NCBI GenBank assembly: GCA_035263025.1
Contig: DATFRR010000010.1
Span: 1-64,000 of the forward strand
Source: DASQPR01 sp035263025
GTDB lineage: Bacteria > Actinomycetota > Actinomycetes > Mycobacteriales > Micromonosporaceae
Reading direction: 5' to 3'
DNA: 64,000 nucleotides
Part shown: positions 51,955-59,352 of the stretch, one piece after another
Layout of the letters: every line of letters starts with the position of its first letter
Position numbering within the stretch: the stretch's first letter is position 1
The notes under the pieces: generated by a model
What the model was told of the DNA's origin: nothing
The model's database searches: none
What the model saw: the letters and a program-made list of their open reading frames with translations, nothing else
Program-made: the position numbers and the translations under genes

Positions 51955-53357
51955 CGCTTCTGGTCCAGGGCGGCACCGTGGTCGGCCCAACGGGAACGTT
52001 CCTGGGCGATGTGCTTATCGACGGCGAGACGGTCGCCGCGGTCGGCGCACCCGGCCAGCTCTCCGCCGGCGGCGCCGAGAAGGTCGTTGACGCGAACGGC
52101 CGCTACGTGATCCCGGGCGCGATCGACGCGCATACGCACATGCAGATGCCGTTCGGTGGTACGTCGGCGAGCGACACGTTCGAGACGGGTACGCGCGCCG
52201 CGGCGTTCGGCGGGACAACGACAATCATCGACTTCGCCATCCAACGTACCGGCGAGGTGGTGCAGGACGGCCTGGCCGCGTGGCACGCCAAGGCGGCCGG
52301 TGAGTGCTATGTGGACTATGGGTTCCACATGATTCTCGGCGGTGTCGACGACGACGCGCTGAAGGCCATGGACCAACTCGTGGCCGACGAGGGGATCACG
52401 AGCTTCAAGCTGTTCATGGCGTACCCAGGTGTGTTCTTCAGTGACGACGGCCAGATCCTGCGTGCCATGCAGGCGGCGCGCGACAACGGCGCACTCATCA
52501 TGATGCACGCGGAGAACGGCCCGGCGATCGACGTGCTCGTTCGTCAGGCGCTCGCGCGGGGCGAAACCGACCCGATCTACCACGGGCTGACCCGGCCAGC
52601 AGCGCTCGAGGCGGAGGCGACGAGCCGTGCCATTTGGCTCGCGTCGGTGGCAAGCGATTGCCCGCTCTACATCGTCCATCTGTCCGCGTCTCAGGCGTTG
52701 GCCGCCGTTGCGGAAGCGCGCAATGCCGGCCGCAACGTGTTCGCCGAGACCTGCCCGCAATACCTCTACCTGACACTCGAAGACCAACTCGGCGCGCCGG
52801 GATTCGAGGGCGCCAAGTGGGTGTGCTCGACGCCGCTGCGCAGCAAGCACGAGTCTCACCAACGAGATCTGTGGCAGGGCCTGAGGACGAACGACCTGTC
52901 GGTCGTCTCCACCGACCACTGCCCGTTCTGCATGAAGGAGCAGAAGGAGCTGGGCCTCGGTGACTTCTCGAAGATTCCGAACGGCATCGGCGGCGTCGAG
53001 CATCGAGTAGACCTGTTGTATCAGGGCGTGGTGGACCGGAAGATCTCGCTGGCGCGCTGGGTCGAGATCATCGCGACGACGCCCGCACGGATGTTCGGTC
53101 TCTACCCACGCAAGGGCATCATCGCGCCGGGCTCGGACGCCGACATTGTGGTCTACGACCCGGCCGGGCGAACCCGCATCGGCGTCGCCACGCACCACAT
53201 GAACATGGACTACTCGGCGTACGAGGGCGTGGAGATCGCCGGCCGGGTGCAGACGGTCATCTCACGTGGCGAGGTGATCGTGGACGACGGCACAATGCAC
53301 GGCGTCAAGGGCCGCGGCCAATACCTGCGCCGCGGACTGTCGCAGTATCTGGTCTGA
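51951..53357 (+). CDS. hydA: Dihydropyrimidinase / D-hydantoinase
   Basis: 468 residues from the ATG that overlaps the nitrilase stop. The di-metal site is intact: H61-x-H63 (DAHTHMQ), carboxylated K153 (SFKLFMAYPG), H186 (MMHAEN), the YIVHLS histidine and Asp in STDHCPF. IPNGIGGVEHR is the substrate-binding segment. It opens 5,6-dihydrouracil/dihydrothymine or 5-substituted hydantoins to N-carbamoyl amino acids, which feed the preceding enzyme. Its stop opens the 16-bp repeat that leads to the F420-type gene. Confidence 0.93.
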   Translation: MTLLVQGGTVVGPTGTFLGDVLIDGETVAAVGAPGQLSAGGAEKVVDANGRYVIPGAIDAHTHMQMPFGGTSASDTFETGTRAAAFGGTTTIIDFAIQRTGEVVQDGLAAWHAKAAGECYVDYGFHMILGGVDDDALKAMDQLVADEGITSFKLFMAYPGVFFSDDGQILRAMQAARDNGALIMMHAENGPAIDVLVRQALARGETDPIYHGLTRPAALEAEATSRAIWLASVASDCPLYIVHLSASQALAAVAEARNAGRNVFAETCPQYLYLTLEDQLGAPGFEGAKWVCSTPLRSKHESHQRDLWQGLRTNDLSVVSTDHCPFCMKEQKELGLGDFSKIPNGIGGVEHRVDLLYQGVVDRKISLARWVEIIATTPARMFGLYPRKGIIAPGSDADIVVYDPAGRTRIGVATHHMNMDYSAYEGVEIAGRVQTVISRGEVIVDDGTMHGVKGRGQYLRRGLSQYLV

Positions 53358-53416
53358 CATGGACATCCTCTGACTTGGACATCCTCTGACATGGGCATCG
53401 TCTGACATGGACATCG
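53353..53416 (+). repeat. Four tandem 16-bp repeats forming a stop-start relay
   Basis: Units at 53353-53368, 53369-53384, 53385-53400 and 53401-53416 follow TCTGACATGGACATC(C/G); unit 2 has TTG for ATG and unit 3 has GGC for GAC. Because 16 is not a multiple of three, each unit's ATG/TTG opens a 4-codon ORF (MDIL, (L/M)DIL, MGIV) that ends at the TGA of the next unit, one base before the next start. The chain begins at the hydA stop (53355-53357) and ends at the ATG of the F420-type gene (53407). Confidence 0.9.
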
Positions 53417-54402
53417 GCATCGTCTTTCAACTCGATCCGCCGGCGAGCGAGGTCGTGCGGCTCGCGCAACAGGCCGAGACCGCAGGCTTTTCGCACGTGT
53501 GGACGTTCGATTCGCACCTGCTGTGGCAGGAGCCGTACGTCATCTACAGCCAGATCCTCGGCGCAACGTCCAAGGTGATAGTCGGCCCGATGGTGACGAA
53601 TCCCGGCACCCGAGACGCGACTGTCACTGCCTCTACACTCGCGACGCTCAACAGCATGTTCGGCAACCGTACGATCTGCGGCATCGGGCGAGGCGACTCG
53701 GCTCTGCGTACGCTCGGCGCGCGCCCGCAAACATTGGCGGAGCTTCGCGAGTGCATCCGGGTCATTCGCGGTCTCGCCAACGGCGAGTCGGTCACGTATC
53801 GCGGGCACGATCTGCGGTTCCCGTGGGCCGGTGACAGCCGCTTGGAGGTGTGGGTCGCGGCGTACGGGCCGAAGGCGCTTGCGCTCACCGGTGAGGTAGG
53901 CGACGGATACATCCTGCAACTCGCCGATCCCGATATCGCGGCATGGATGATCGCGGCCGTGCGCGCGGCGGCCGAGCGAGCCGGGCGAGACCCGGACGCG
54001 ATCACGTTCTGCGTCGCCGCGCCTGCCTACGTCGGCGACGACATCGCCCACCTACGTGACCAGACCCGATGGTTCGGTGGCATGGTCGGCAACCACGTCG
54101 CGGACATCGTGGCCCGCTACGCGGACACTGGCGCGGTGCCACGCGGGCTGACCGACTACATCGCCGGGCGGCGCGGCTACGACTACACCCACCACGGGCG
54201 CGCGGACAATGCGGATGTCGACTTCGTCCCCGACGAGATCATCGACCGATTCTGCGTGCTCGGTCCGGCCGAGGAGCATGTGCGCCGGCTGCAAGAACTG
54301 CGTGACCTCGGTGTCGACCAGTTCGCCGTCTACTTACAGCACGACGGCAAGGAGCAAACGCTCACCGCGTACGGCCAGCACGTCATCCCGGCCCTTCGCT
54401 AG
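53407..54402 (+). CDS. LLM-class, probably F420-dependent oxidoreductase
   Basis: 331 residues of the luciferase-like TIM barrel, close in pattern to the actinobacterial CPS_4043/TIGR03842 subfamily and methylene-tetrahydromethanopterin reductase (DIGIVFQLDPPASEVVRLAQQAE, HVWTFDSHLLWQEP, VGPMVTNPGTRD, CGIGRGDSALRTLGARP). The start is the fourth repeat's ATG; no separate ribosome-binding site is seen. It follows the dihydropyrimidinase in what is probably one operon. Its reaction is not known; redox work on pyrimidine-ring compounds is an inference from context. Confidence 0.85.
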   Translation: MDIGIVFQLDPPASEVVRLAQQAETAGFSHVWTFDSHLLWQEPYVIYSQILGATSKVIVGPMVTNPGTRDATVTASTLATLNSMFGNRTICGIGRGDSALRTLGARPQTLAELRECIRVIRGLANGESVTYRGHDLRFPWAGDSRLEVWVAAYGPKALALTGEVGDGYILQLADPDIAAWMIAAVRAAAERAGRDPDAITFCVAAPAYVGDDIAHLRDQTRWFGGMVGNHVADIVARYADTGAVPRGLTDYIAGRRGYDYTHHGRADNADVDFVPDEIIDRFCVLGPAEEHVRRLQELRDLGVDQFAVYLQHDGKEQTLTAYGQHVIPALR

Positions 54403-54926
54403 CTCGAGTTCGTCGAGTCGAACACCGACCAGCAGAGTTCGTTGCGCAATCGCTGATCGTCGAGCACGAGGTCACGGATCGCAGCCGGAAGCTGATCCCG
54501 TTGCCATTGGCACTCACGACGCCTGGCGGCTTCCCGCTGGGTGGGCGGCGCGGCATCACGGGCGGCTTTGATCGCATAGGCGGCCGCACCGAGCTCATGT
54601 GCGGCGACGTGCGCGACAGCTCCGGCCTGCCCGGCGGCGTACGCGGCGTACCGGGCAGCACCGCGCAGTTGCCTGGCTGCGCCCATGGCGTGACCGCCCG
54701 CCGCGCGAGCCTGCATCATGTTGAGGTCGCCACGTACCCACGCGCGCGCATGTTCGATCGCTTGGCGTGGCCGTGGGTCCTCCGATTGAGCCGACTCGAA
54801 CAGGTCGAGGACGTGCTCCGCGCACGTTGCCGCCCAGAGGGCGAGGAGATGGTGGTCGGAATCGGTGAGAGTCCCACCGCGGCGAATCGTCACGAAGCGA
54901 AGGTCTCGCACCTTCGGGAGGATCAT
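54399..54926 (-). CDS. Imm5-like putative immunity-family protein
   Basis: 175 residues, mostly helical and Ala-rich. RFVTIRRGGTLTDSDHHLLALWAATCAEHVLDLFE, a charged RPRQAIEHARAWVRGDLNMMQAR helix and the GQAGAVAHVAAHELGAAAYAIKAA helix match the putative-immunity (Imm5-like) family. That name comes from toxin-system predictions and many members have no toxin next to them; none is seen here. Its stop overlaps the stop of the convergent F420-type gene. Confidence 0.65.
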   Translation of the reverse strand: MILPKVRDLRFVTIRRGGTLTDSDHHLLALWAATCAEHVLDLFESAQSEDPRPRQAIEHARAWVRGDLNMMQARAAGGHAMGAARQLRGAARYAAYAAGQAGAVAHVAAHELGAAAYAIKAARDAAPPTQREAARRRECQWQRDQLPAAIRDLVLDDQRLRNELCWSVFDSTNSS

Positions 54927-54942
54927 GGCGGCTGCTCTCGCG

Positions 54943-55680
54943 CTAGTCGGCGGTGCCTGCCAAGGTCGCTTCGACGAGGCTTCGCCGGTTCCGGATCGCT
55001 ATGCCCAGTTCGGTCCAGCCGGTCAACGCGACAAATTCATTCCGATCCGTGCGTACCCGCACTGCACCGCTCTGTCGTGTCTCGACCGTCGTCCGGATCC
55101 GCCTAGGATCCAGTGCTAGAGCCACGTCCGGGGTAGGCGAGTCGAACGCCGCGACGATCCGGTCAACGATCTCGTCGGGCGTCGCGCTCGTGCTGTCGCA
55201 GACCAGGTTGTAGTTGTGTAGGTCGGTCTTGTCGGCGCCGTATCGTGCGATGAACCGCAGTCGTTCGCTGTCGCTGCGACTGGCCAGCCGTTGTTGCGCA
55301 TCTGCCAGCGATTCGTAGTGTTCCACCGGGCTACCCGGCCGCCCGAGCGCGCGACTAGCGGCGACGGACGGGTCGGCGATCATGTGGACCTTCAGCGCAT
55401 CAGTGAAGAAGAACCAGGCGAGCCGGCTGTCGACCACCACCTGCTCGCCGGACGCGGCGATGTCGTTCTGGAGGCCGTCGACGTAGAAGTCGATCTTGTC
55501 GTCAAGCTCGGCGTGCAGGTTGAGTTGAAGGGCGGTCATGCCACGCTGCAGTGCCATCTCGCGGTAAACGTCGCCGACGCTAATGCGCCGGATCCCGAGC
55601 CGCGCCGCCAACAGGATCGAGACTGTGCTCTTGCCGCTGCCGAGGTCTCCGTTGATGACCACCGAACGACCGGTCCCCAT
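54943..55680 (-). CDS. P-loop nucleoside/cytidylate-kinase-like protein
   Basis: 245 residues from the ATG at 55680; a GTG at 55686 is possible. Walker A GDLGSGKST (11-19) and a cytidylate-kinase-like layout follow (LLAARLGIRRISVGDVYREMA, VVVDSRLAWFF, an arginine-rich lid around ASRALGRPGSPVEHY, then YNLVCDSTSATPDEIVDRIV). The kinase core ends near 185. The last ~60 residues (TTVETRQSGAVRVRTDRNEFVALTG) are an unrelated tail. The nucleotide or small-molecule acceptor is unknown. Confidence 0.75.
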   Translation of the reverse strand: MGTGRSVVINGDLGSGKSTVSILLAARLGIRRISVGDVYREMALQRGMTALQLNLHAELDDKIDFYVDGLQNDIAASGEQVVVDSRLAWFFFTDALKVHMIADPSVAASRALGRPGSPVEHYESLADAQQRLASRSDSERLRFIARYGADKTDLHNYNLVCDSTSATPDEIVDRIVAAFDSPTPDVALALDPRRIRTTVETRQSGAVRVRTDRNEFVALTGWTELGIAIRNRRSLVEATLAGTAD

Positions 55681-55783
55681 GACCACACGCTACGCGTACT
55701 GGCGTTGACGGGCTTCGAGCCCATCGCCGCTTCGACATCACGTCGCGGCGACCGCGGCGCACGGCGCCTGACCGGCGATGCCG

Positions 55784-56338
55784 TCAGACGCGGTCGAGGG
55801 GTAGGCGCGGCGGCTCCGGAAACTCGACGAGAATCGTGTCGCCGGTCTTGACTGCGCCGCCGCGCAAGACGATGCCCATGATCCCAGCCTTGCGGACCAG
55901 GTCGCCGTGCTCGTCCTTGTGCAGGACGGCTTTCAGCATGCCCGGCCGGAAGACGTTGATCTGGCTGCACGGATTGCGCAGGCCGGTGATTTCGACGATC
56001 GCCTGCGGCCCAAGTCGAAGCCTGGTGCGGGCGGGAAGCGCCAGCAGGTCGATGCCCCGGGTGGTGATGTTCTCGCCCATCTGGCCGGACTCGACGGTGA
56101 AACCTTGCGCGCGCAGTTCGTCGTGCAGTTCGGCATGGATGAGGTGAACCTGCCGCAGGTTGGGCTGCGTCGGGTCGACGGCGACCCGGGAGCGATGCTG
56201 CACAGTGACGCCAGCGTGAGTGTCGCCCTCGACACCGAGCCCGGCTAGCAGGACGATCTCGTCGGCAACGGTCTTGCTGAACCGATGGTGACTGTCGCGG
56301 CAGACCGCGATGACGACTGGTCGGGTGCTTTCGGTCAC
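55784..56338 (-). CDS. MOSC-domain protein
   Basis: 184 residues covering a MOSC beta-barrel: VAVCRDSHHRFSK, GLGVEGDTHAG, QVHLIHAELHDEL, SGQMGENITTRGIDL and the conserved cysteine in TGLRNPCSQIN, which carries a persulfide or molybdenum-linked sulfur in this family. Stand-alone MOSC proteins take part in N-hydroxylated-base reduction or sulfur transfer. No molybdenum-cofactor genes are in this window. Confidence 0.85.
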   Translation of the reverse strand: MTESTRPVVIAVCRDSHHRFSKTVADEIVLLAGLGVEGDTHAGVTVQHRSRVAVDPTQPNLRQVHLIHAELHDELRAQGFTVESGQMGENITTRGIDLLALPARTRLRLGPQAIVEITGLRNPCSQINVFRPGMLKAVLHKDEHGDLVRKAGIMGIVLRGGAVKTGDTILVEFPEPPRLPLDRV

Positions 56339-56433
56339 GGCGACAGTCTGTCAAACAGATGTCGCCGGGGTGACGGCGCACCGTGACACGGTGTCGTGCT
56401 TGATGTCTGGCGCGCAGCGCTGGTTTGCGAGGA

Positions 56434-56829
56434 TCAGTCGCGCGGACTCAGCACGCAGAACTCGTTGCCCTCCGGATCAGTCATCACCACCCAGGTGGCC
56501 TCGGCTGGTTGGCCCACCTCGACACGTCGTGCACCGAGTCGCTCGAGACGACTCACTTCGGCTGCCTGGTCATCGCCGGCACGCGGTGCGAGGTCGATAT
56601 GCAGTCGGTTCTTCACCTGCTTTGACTCCGGGACCGCCACGAAGACCAGGCCGGGGCCGCGCTCCTCGACCGGAATGGAGTCGCCCTTGGTGAATGCGTG
56701 GGGCGGCACCAATACGACCTCGTCGGGTGCCTGGTAGGCAACCTTCCAGTCCAGCACGCTCGCCCACCACTCAGCTTGACTCGCAAGGTCTTTGCAATCG
56801 ATGACGGTCGTATACCAACGGATGCCCAT
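56434..56829 (-). CDS. VOC-family (glyoxalase-like) protein
   Basis: 131 residues. Two VOC modules are visible: YTTVIDCKDLASQAEWWASVLDW and NRLHIDLAPRAGDDQAAEVSRLERLGA, with a C-terminal VMTDPEGNEFCVL strand. It is the same general type as the VOC protein at 2816-3208 but not a close copy. Ligand unknown. Confidence 0.82.
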   Translation of the reverse strand: MGIRWYTTVIDCKDLASQAEWWASVLDWKVAYQAPDEVVLVPPHAFTKGDSIPVEERGPGLVFVAVPESKQVKNRLHIDLAPRAGDDQAAEVSRLERLGARRVEVGQPAEATWVVMTDPEGNEFCVLSPRD

Positions 56830-56964
56830 AGCGCAACCGTAGGACCGACCACCGACAGTCGCCGTCCATCTCCGTACGGCCGTTGCGTCCGCCGTGTCGG
56901 CTCGCGCGCTTCAGTAGCGGTTAGTGTGTCCGTATGCAGCGGGCCGTGACCGTGAGCGACCTCG

Positions 56965-57339
56965 GTGGCTGACGCCGACGATGTCCGTCGCCTCGCACTC
57001 GCGTTGCCTCACGTGGAAGAGATTGACAGCGACGGCTTCGACTTCCGGGTCGGCAATAAGGGCTTCGTCTGGTCATATCCCGAACGCATCCCCGGCAAGC
57101 CACGCGTCATCCGGACCGACATCGCGGTGCTGTACGTCGGAGACGAAGCCGAGAAACAAGCGCTGCTGCTCGGCGACGCTGAGGTCTTCTTCACGACGCC
57201 GGCATACGACGGCTTGCCGTTAGTCATGCTGTGGCTCGCGCGGGTGAACGTCAAACGGCTCAGGGATCTCGTCATTGACGCGTGGCGTATGCGTGCACCG
57301 GACGAGCTCGTCGACGATCTCGACGAGCGCTTGTTCTAG
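56965..57339 (+). CDS. MmcQ/YjbR-family protein
   Basis: 124 residues, GTG start. ADDVRRLALALPHVEEIDSDG, FVWSYPERIPGKPR, YDGLPLVMLWLARVNVKRLRDLVIDAWRMRAP and the C-terminal DDLDERLF are diagnostic of MmcQ/YjbR DNA-binding-like proteins. A 12-codon ORF (56934-56972) overlaps the start out of frame. Part of the stop region is duplicated in tandem (57327-57366). Confidence 0.82.
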   Translation: MADADDVRRLALALPHVEEIDSDGFDFRVGNKGFVWSYPERIPGKPRVIRTDIAVLYVGDEAEKQALLLGDAEVFFTTPAYDGLPLVMLWLARVNVKRLRDLVIDAWRMRAPDELVDDLDERLF

Positions 57340-57366
57340 ACCGCGGCCGCTTGTTCCAGACCGCGG
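57327..57366. repeat. 20-bp tandem duplication at a gene end
   Basis: Copies at 57327-57346 and 57347-57366 read (G/C)CGCTTGTT(C)(T/C)AGACCGCGG, differing at two positions. The first copy contains the stop codon of the MmcQ-like gene. Confidence 0.75.
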
Positions 57367-57409
57367 ACCGTGGGTGCGGGTTCCGGGCGCGCCGCGAGCA
57401 CCTGTTGTG

Positions 57410-57468
57410 GACCTTGCGGGGAATGGTGGCAACCTAGGTGGAGGATCCAACAACTTCCCCGCAAGGTC
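57410..57468. repeat. 14-bp inverted repeat with 31-nt loop
   Basis: Arms GACCTTGCGGGGAA (57410-57423) and TTCCCCGCAAGGTC (57455-57468) are perfectly complementary. It may be a terminator-like hairpin or a small mobile-element remnant; no flanking target duplication is seen. Confidence 0.6.
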
Positions 57469-57506
57469 ACGACCGGCCCGGCCGGCTCGCCGTCTGGCTT
57501 GCCCGC

Positions 57507-57577
57507 CTGGCTGCCCGCCCGCGCCTGGCCGGCACGCTCGCCTGGCTGGCCCGTCTGGCTGCCCGCCCGCGCCTGGC
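57507..57577. repeat. Direct repeat, 23 bp identical, 48-bp period
   Basis: The same 23-bp sequence, starting CTGGCTGCCCGCCCGCGCCT, occurs at 57507-57529 and 57555-57577, inside a longer degenerate tract of CTGGC/GCCCGC units. It is non-coding as far as I can tell. Confidence 0.65.
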
Positions 57578-57631
57578 GGGCCCGCCTGACTGCCGGCCCC
57601 GCCCGACTGGGCGCGGCGGTGTCGCTGGCAG

Positions 57632-57668
57632 TTGACAGCTTGCGCCAACCGATGTGCAATATATTGCA
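57632..57668 (+). promoter_or_regulatory. Promoter with overlapping palindromic operator of the GntR-acdS operon
   Basis: A perfect -35 TTGACA (57632-57637), a 17-bp spacer and TGCAAT (57655-57660, four of six to TATAAT) predict a transcript start at about 57667-57668. That is the A of the GntR gene's ATG, so the message would be leaderless; indeed no ribosome-binding site precedes this ATG. The perfect 14-bp palindrome TGCAATATATTGCA (57655-57668) covers the -10 and start, where a GntR-type autorepressor would bind. Confidence 0.7.
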
Positions 57669-58327
57669 TGCCGATCCCGCCTGGCGCGGCCGCCGTGCTG
57701 TCCCGATCCTTGCTGCGTGATGACGTCTACGTGCGTTTGCGCGATGCGATCGTGGACGGCACCTTCGCGCCTGGCGAGCAGCTGCGCGACGGTGAACTCG
57801 CGCAGTGGCTCGGCGTCTCCCGTACGCCGGTTCGTGAGGCGCTGTTGCGGTTGGGCCAGGCCGGGCTGGTGGTCGTGGCGCCCGGCCGATCCACCGTGGT
57901 TAGCACGCTCGACGCTCGCGCGGCGCACGATGCGCAGGCGGTTGTCGCAGCGATGCATGAACTCGCCGTTGCCACCGCCGTGCCGCTTCTGACCCGCGCC
58001 GACCTGGCACAGATGCGGGAGGCGAACGCTCGGTTCGACGCGGCGATCGCGACGGGCGACGTCGACGCGGCGCTCGCGGCCGACGACGAATTCCACGGCA
58101 TCCCGGTGCGGGCCGCCGGAAACGCGGCCGTCGTCGCGGTCCTGGAGCAGTTCACCCCGCTGGTACGCCGACTCGAGCGGATCCGTTTCGCCAGCCTCGC
58201 GGGGCGCGGTTCGGTTGCCCGGCACACCCGGATGGTCGACCTGTGTGAACAGGGTGACGTGGCCGCCGCAGCCGCCGTGTCCCGCGAGACCTGGCAGACC
58301 CTTGACCCCAACGGAGACCTGCGATGA
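57668..58327 (+). CDS. GntR-family (FCD-type) transcriptional regulator
   Basis: 219 residues from the ATG at 57668; an upstream start at 57632 lies inside the predicted promoter. The winged helix (about 12-72; DDVYVRLRDAIVDGTFAPGE, ELAQWLGVSRTPVREALLRL) is followed by an all-helical FCD ligand domain (about 80-215; HDAQAVVAAMHELAV, ADDEFHGIPVRAAGN, HTRMVDLCEQGD). Its stop overlaps the ACC-deaminase start (ATGA), so it is the local regulator of that enzyme. The palindrome over its own start is the likely binding site. Confidence 0.9.
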   Translation: MPIPPGAAAVLSRSLLRDDVYVRLRDAIVDGTFAPGEQLRDGELAQWLGVSRTPVREALLRLGQAGLVVVAPGRSTVVSTLDARAAHDAQAVVAAMHELAVATAVPLLTRADLAQMREANARFDAAIATGDVDAALAADDEFHGIPVRAAGNAAVVAVLEQFTPLVRRLERIRFASLAGRGSVARHTRMVDLCEQGDVAAAAAVSRETWQTLDPNGDLR

Positions 58328-59343
58328 AGCTTCACGAGTTCCCCCGGCATCAGCTCACCTTTGGCGCGAGCCCAATCCACCCGCTCAACCGGCTCGCCGA
58401 CCACCTCGGCGGCGCTCGCATCTGGGCGAAGCGCGAGGACGTCAATAGTGGCCTGGCGTTCGGCGGCAACAAGATCCGCAAGCTGGAGTACATCGTCCCC
58501 GACGTGCTCAACAGCGGCGCCGACACGCTGGTGTCGATCGGCGGCGTGCAGAGCAACCACACCCGCCAGGTCGCGGCGGTGGCGGCGCACCTCGGGCTCA
58601 AGTGTCGGCTCGTTCAGGAGCGCTGGGTGGACTGGGATGACCCGGTCAACGACAAGGTCGGCAACGTCCTGCTCAGCCGCATTATGGGCGCCGACGTCCG
58701 GTTAGATCCGGCAGGCTTCGACATAGGCGTACGCCCTTCGTGGCAGGACGCGATCTCGGAGGTCGAGGCGGCCGGCGGCAAACCGTACGCGATCCCGGCC
58801 GGCGCGTCCGAGCATCCGCTGGGCGGGCTGGGCTTCGCCAACTGGGCCTTCGAGGTCGCCGAACAGGAGAAGCAGCTCGGAGTCTTCTTCGACACGATCA
58901 TCGTCTGTACCGTGACGGGCTCGACGCACGCCGGCATGATCGCGGGGTTTGCGTGTCTGCAAGAGAACGATGGCCGTGCCCGCCGGGTACTCGGGATCGA
59001 CGCCTCGGCCACCTTGGAAGCGACCCGCGCCCAGGTCGAGCGCATCGCCCGAAACACCGCGGCACTCATTGAGCTCGACCGCGACCTGCGCCCGGACGAG
59101 ATCACTGTGCTCGAAGGCTGGGCGGGGGACTACTACGGGATCCCGGTCGAGTCGACGGTCGAGGCCATCCGACTCTCCGGCCGACTAGAGGGCATGATTA
59201 TCGACCCGGTCTACGAGGGCAAATCGATGGCCGGACTCATCGATCTCGTGACCTCCGGCGAGATCGGCGCGACCTCCACGGTTCTCTACGCACACCTCGG
59301 CGGGCAGCCTGCGCTCAACGCGTACTCGCGGATCTTCGCCTGA
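58324..59343 (+). CDS. acdS: 1-aminocyclopropane-1-carboxylate deaminase
   Basis: 339 residues of the PLP fold-type II family. The PLP lysine is K50 (FGGNKIRKLEY), with S77 (GVQSNHTRQ). The residues that separate true ACC deaminase from D-cysteine desulfhydrase look right: Y297-E298 (DPVYEGKS) and L325 (YAHLGG), which match Tyr294, Glu295 and Leu322 of the Pseudomonas enzyme with a small offset. The reaction is ACC to 2-oxobutanoate and ammonia in the cytoplasm. It lowers plant ethylene and supplies nitrogen. It is coupled to the GntR regulator. Confidence 0.92.
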   Translation: MKLHEFPRHQLTFGASPIHPLNRLADHLGGARIWAKREDVNSGLAFGGNKIRKLEYIVPDVLNSGADTLVSIGGVQSNHTRQVAAVAAHLGLKCRLVQERWVDWDDPVNDKVGNVLLSRIMGADVRLDPAGFDIGVRPSWQDAISEVEAAGGKPYAIPAGASEHPLGGLGFANWAFEVAEQEKQLGVFFDTIIVCTVTGSTHAGMIAGFACLQENDGRARRVLGIDASATLEATRAQVERIARNTAALIELDRDLRPDEITVLEGWAGDYYGIPVESTVEAIRLSGRLEGMIIDPVYEGKSMAGLIDLVTSGEIGATSTVLYAHLGGQPALNAYSRIFA

Positions 59344-59352
59344 CGCCGTACG

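Larger units (their letters stand above)
57340..57667. other. Repeat-rich intergenic spacer
   Basis: 328 bp without a supported gene, between the MmcQ-like and GntR genes. It contains the second copy of the 20-bp duplication, a 14-bp inverted repeat (57410-57468), a GC-rich tandem region (about 57475-57600) and the promoter/operator of the GntR gene (57632-57668), each annotated separately. Confidence 0.6.

Noticed and set aside
53353..53416. The 16-bp repeats as a CRISPR array
   Set aside because: There are no spacers between units, units are too short, and no cas genes are present.
57410..57468. The 14-bp inverted repeat as insertion-sequence ends
   Set aside because: Only 31 bp lie between the arms, there is no transposase and no flanking target duplication.
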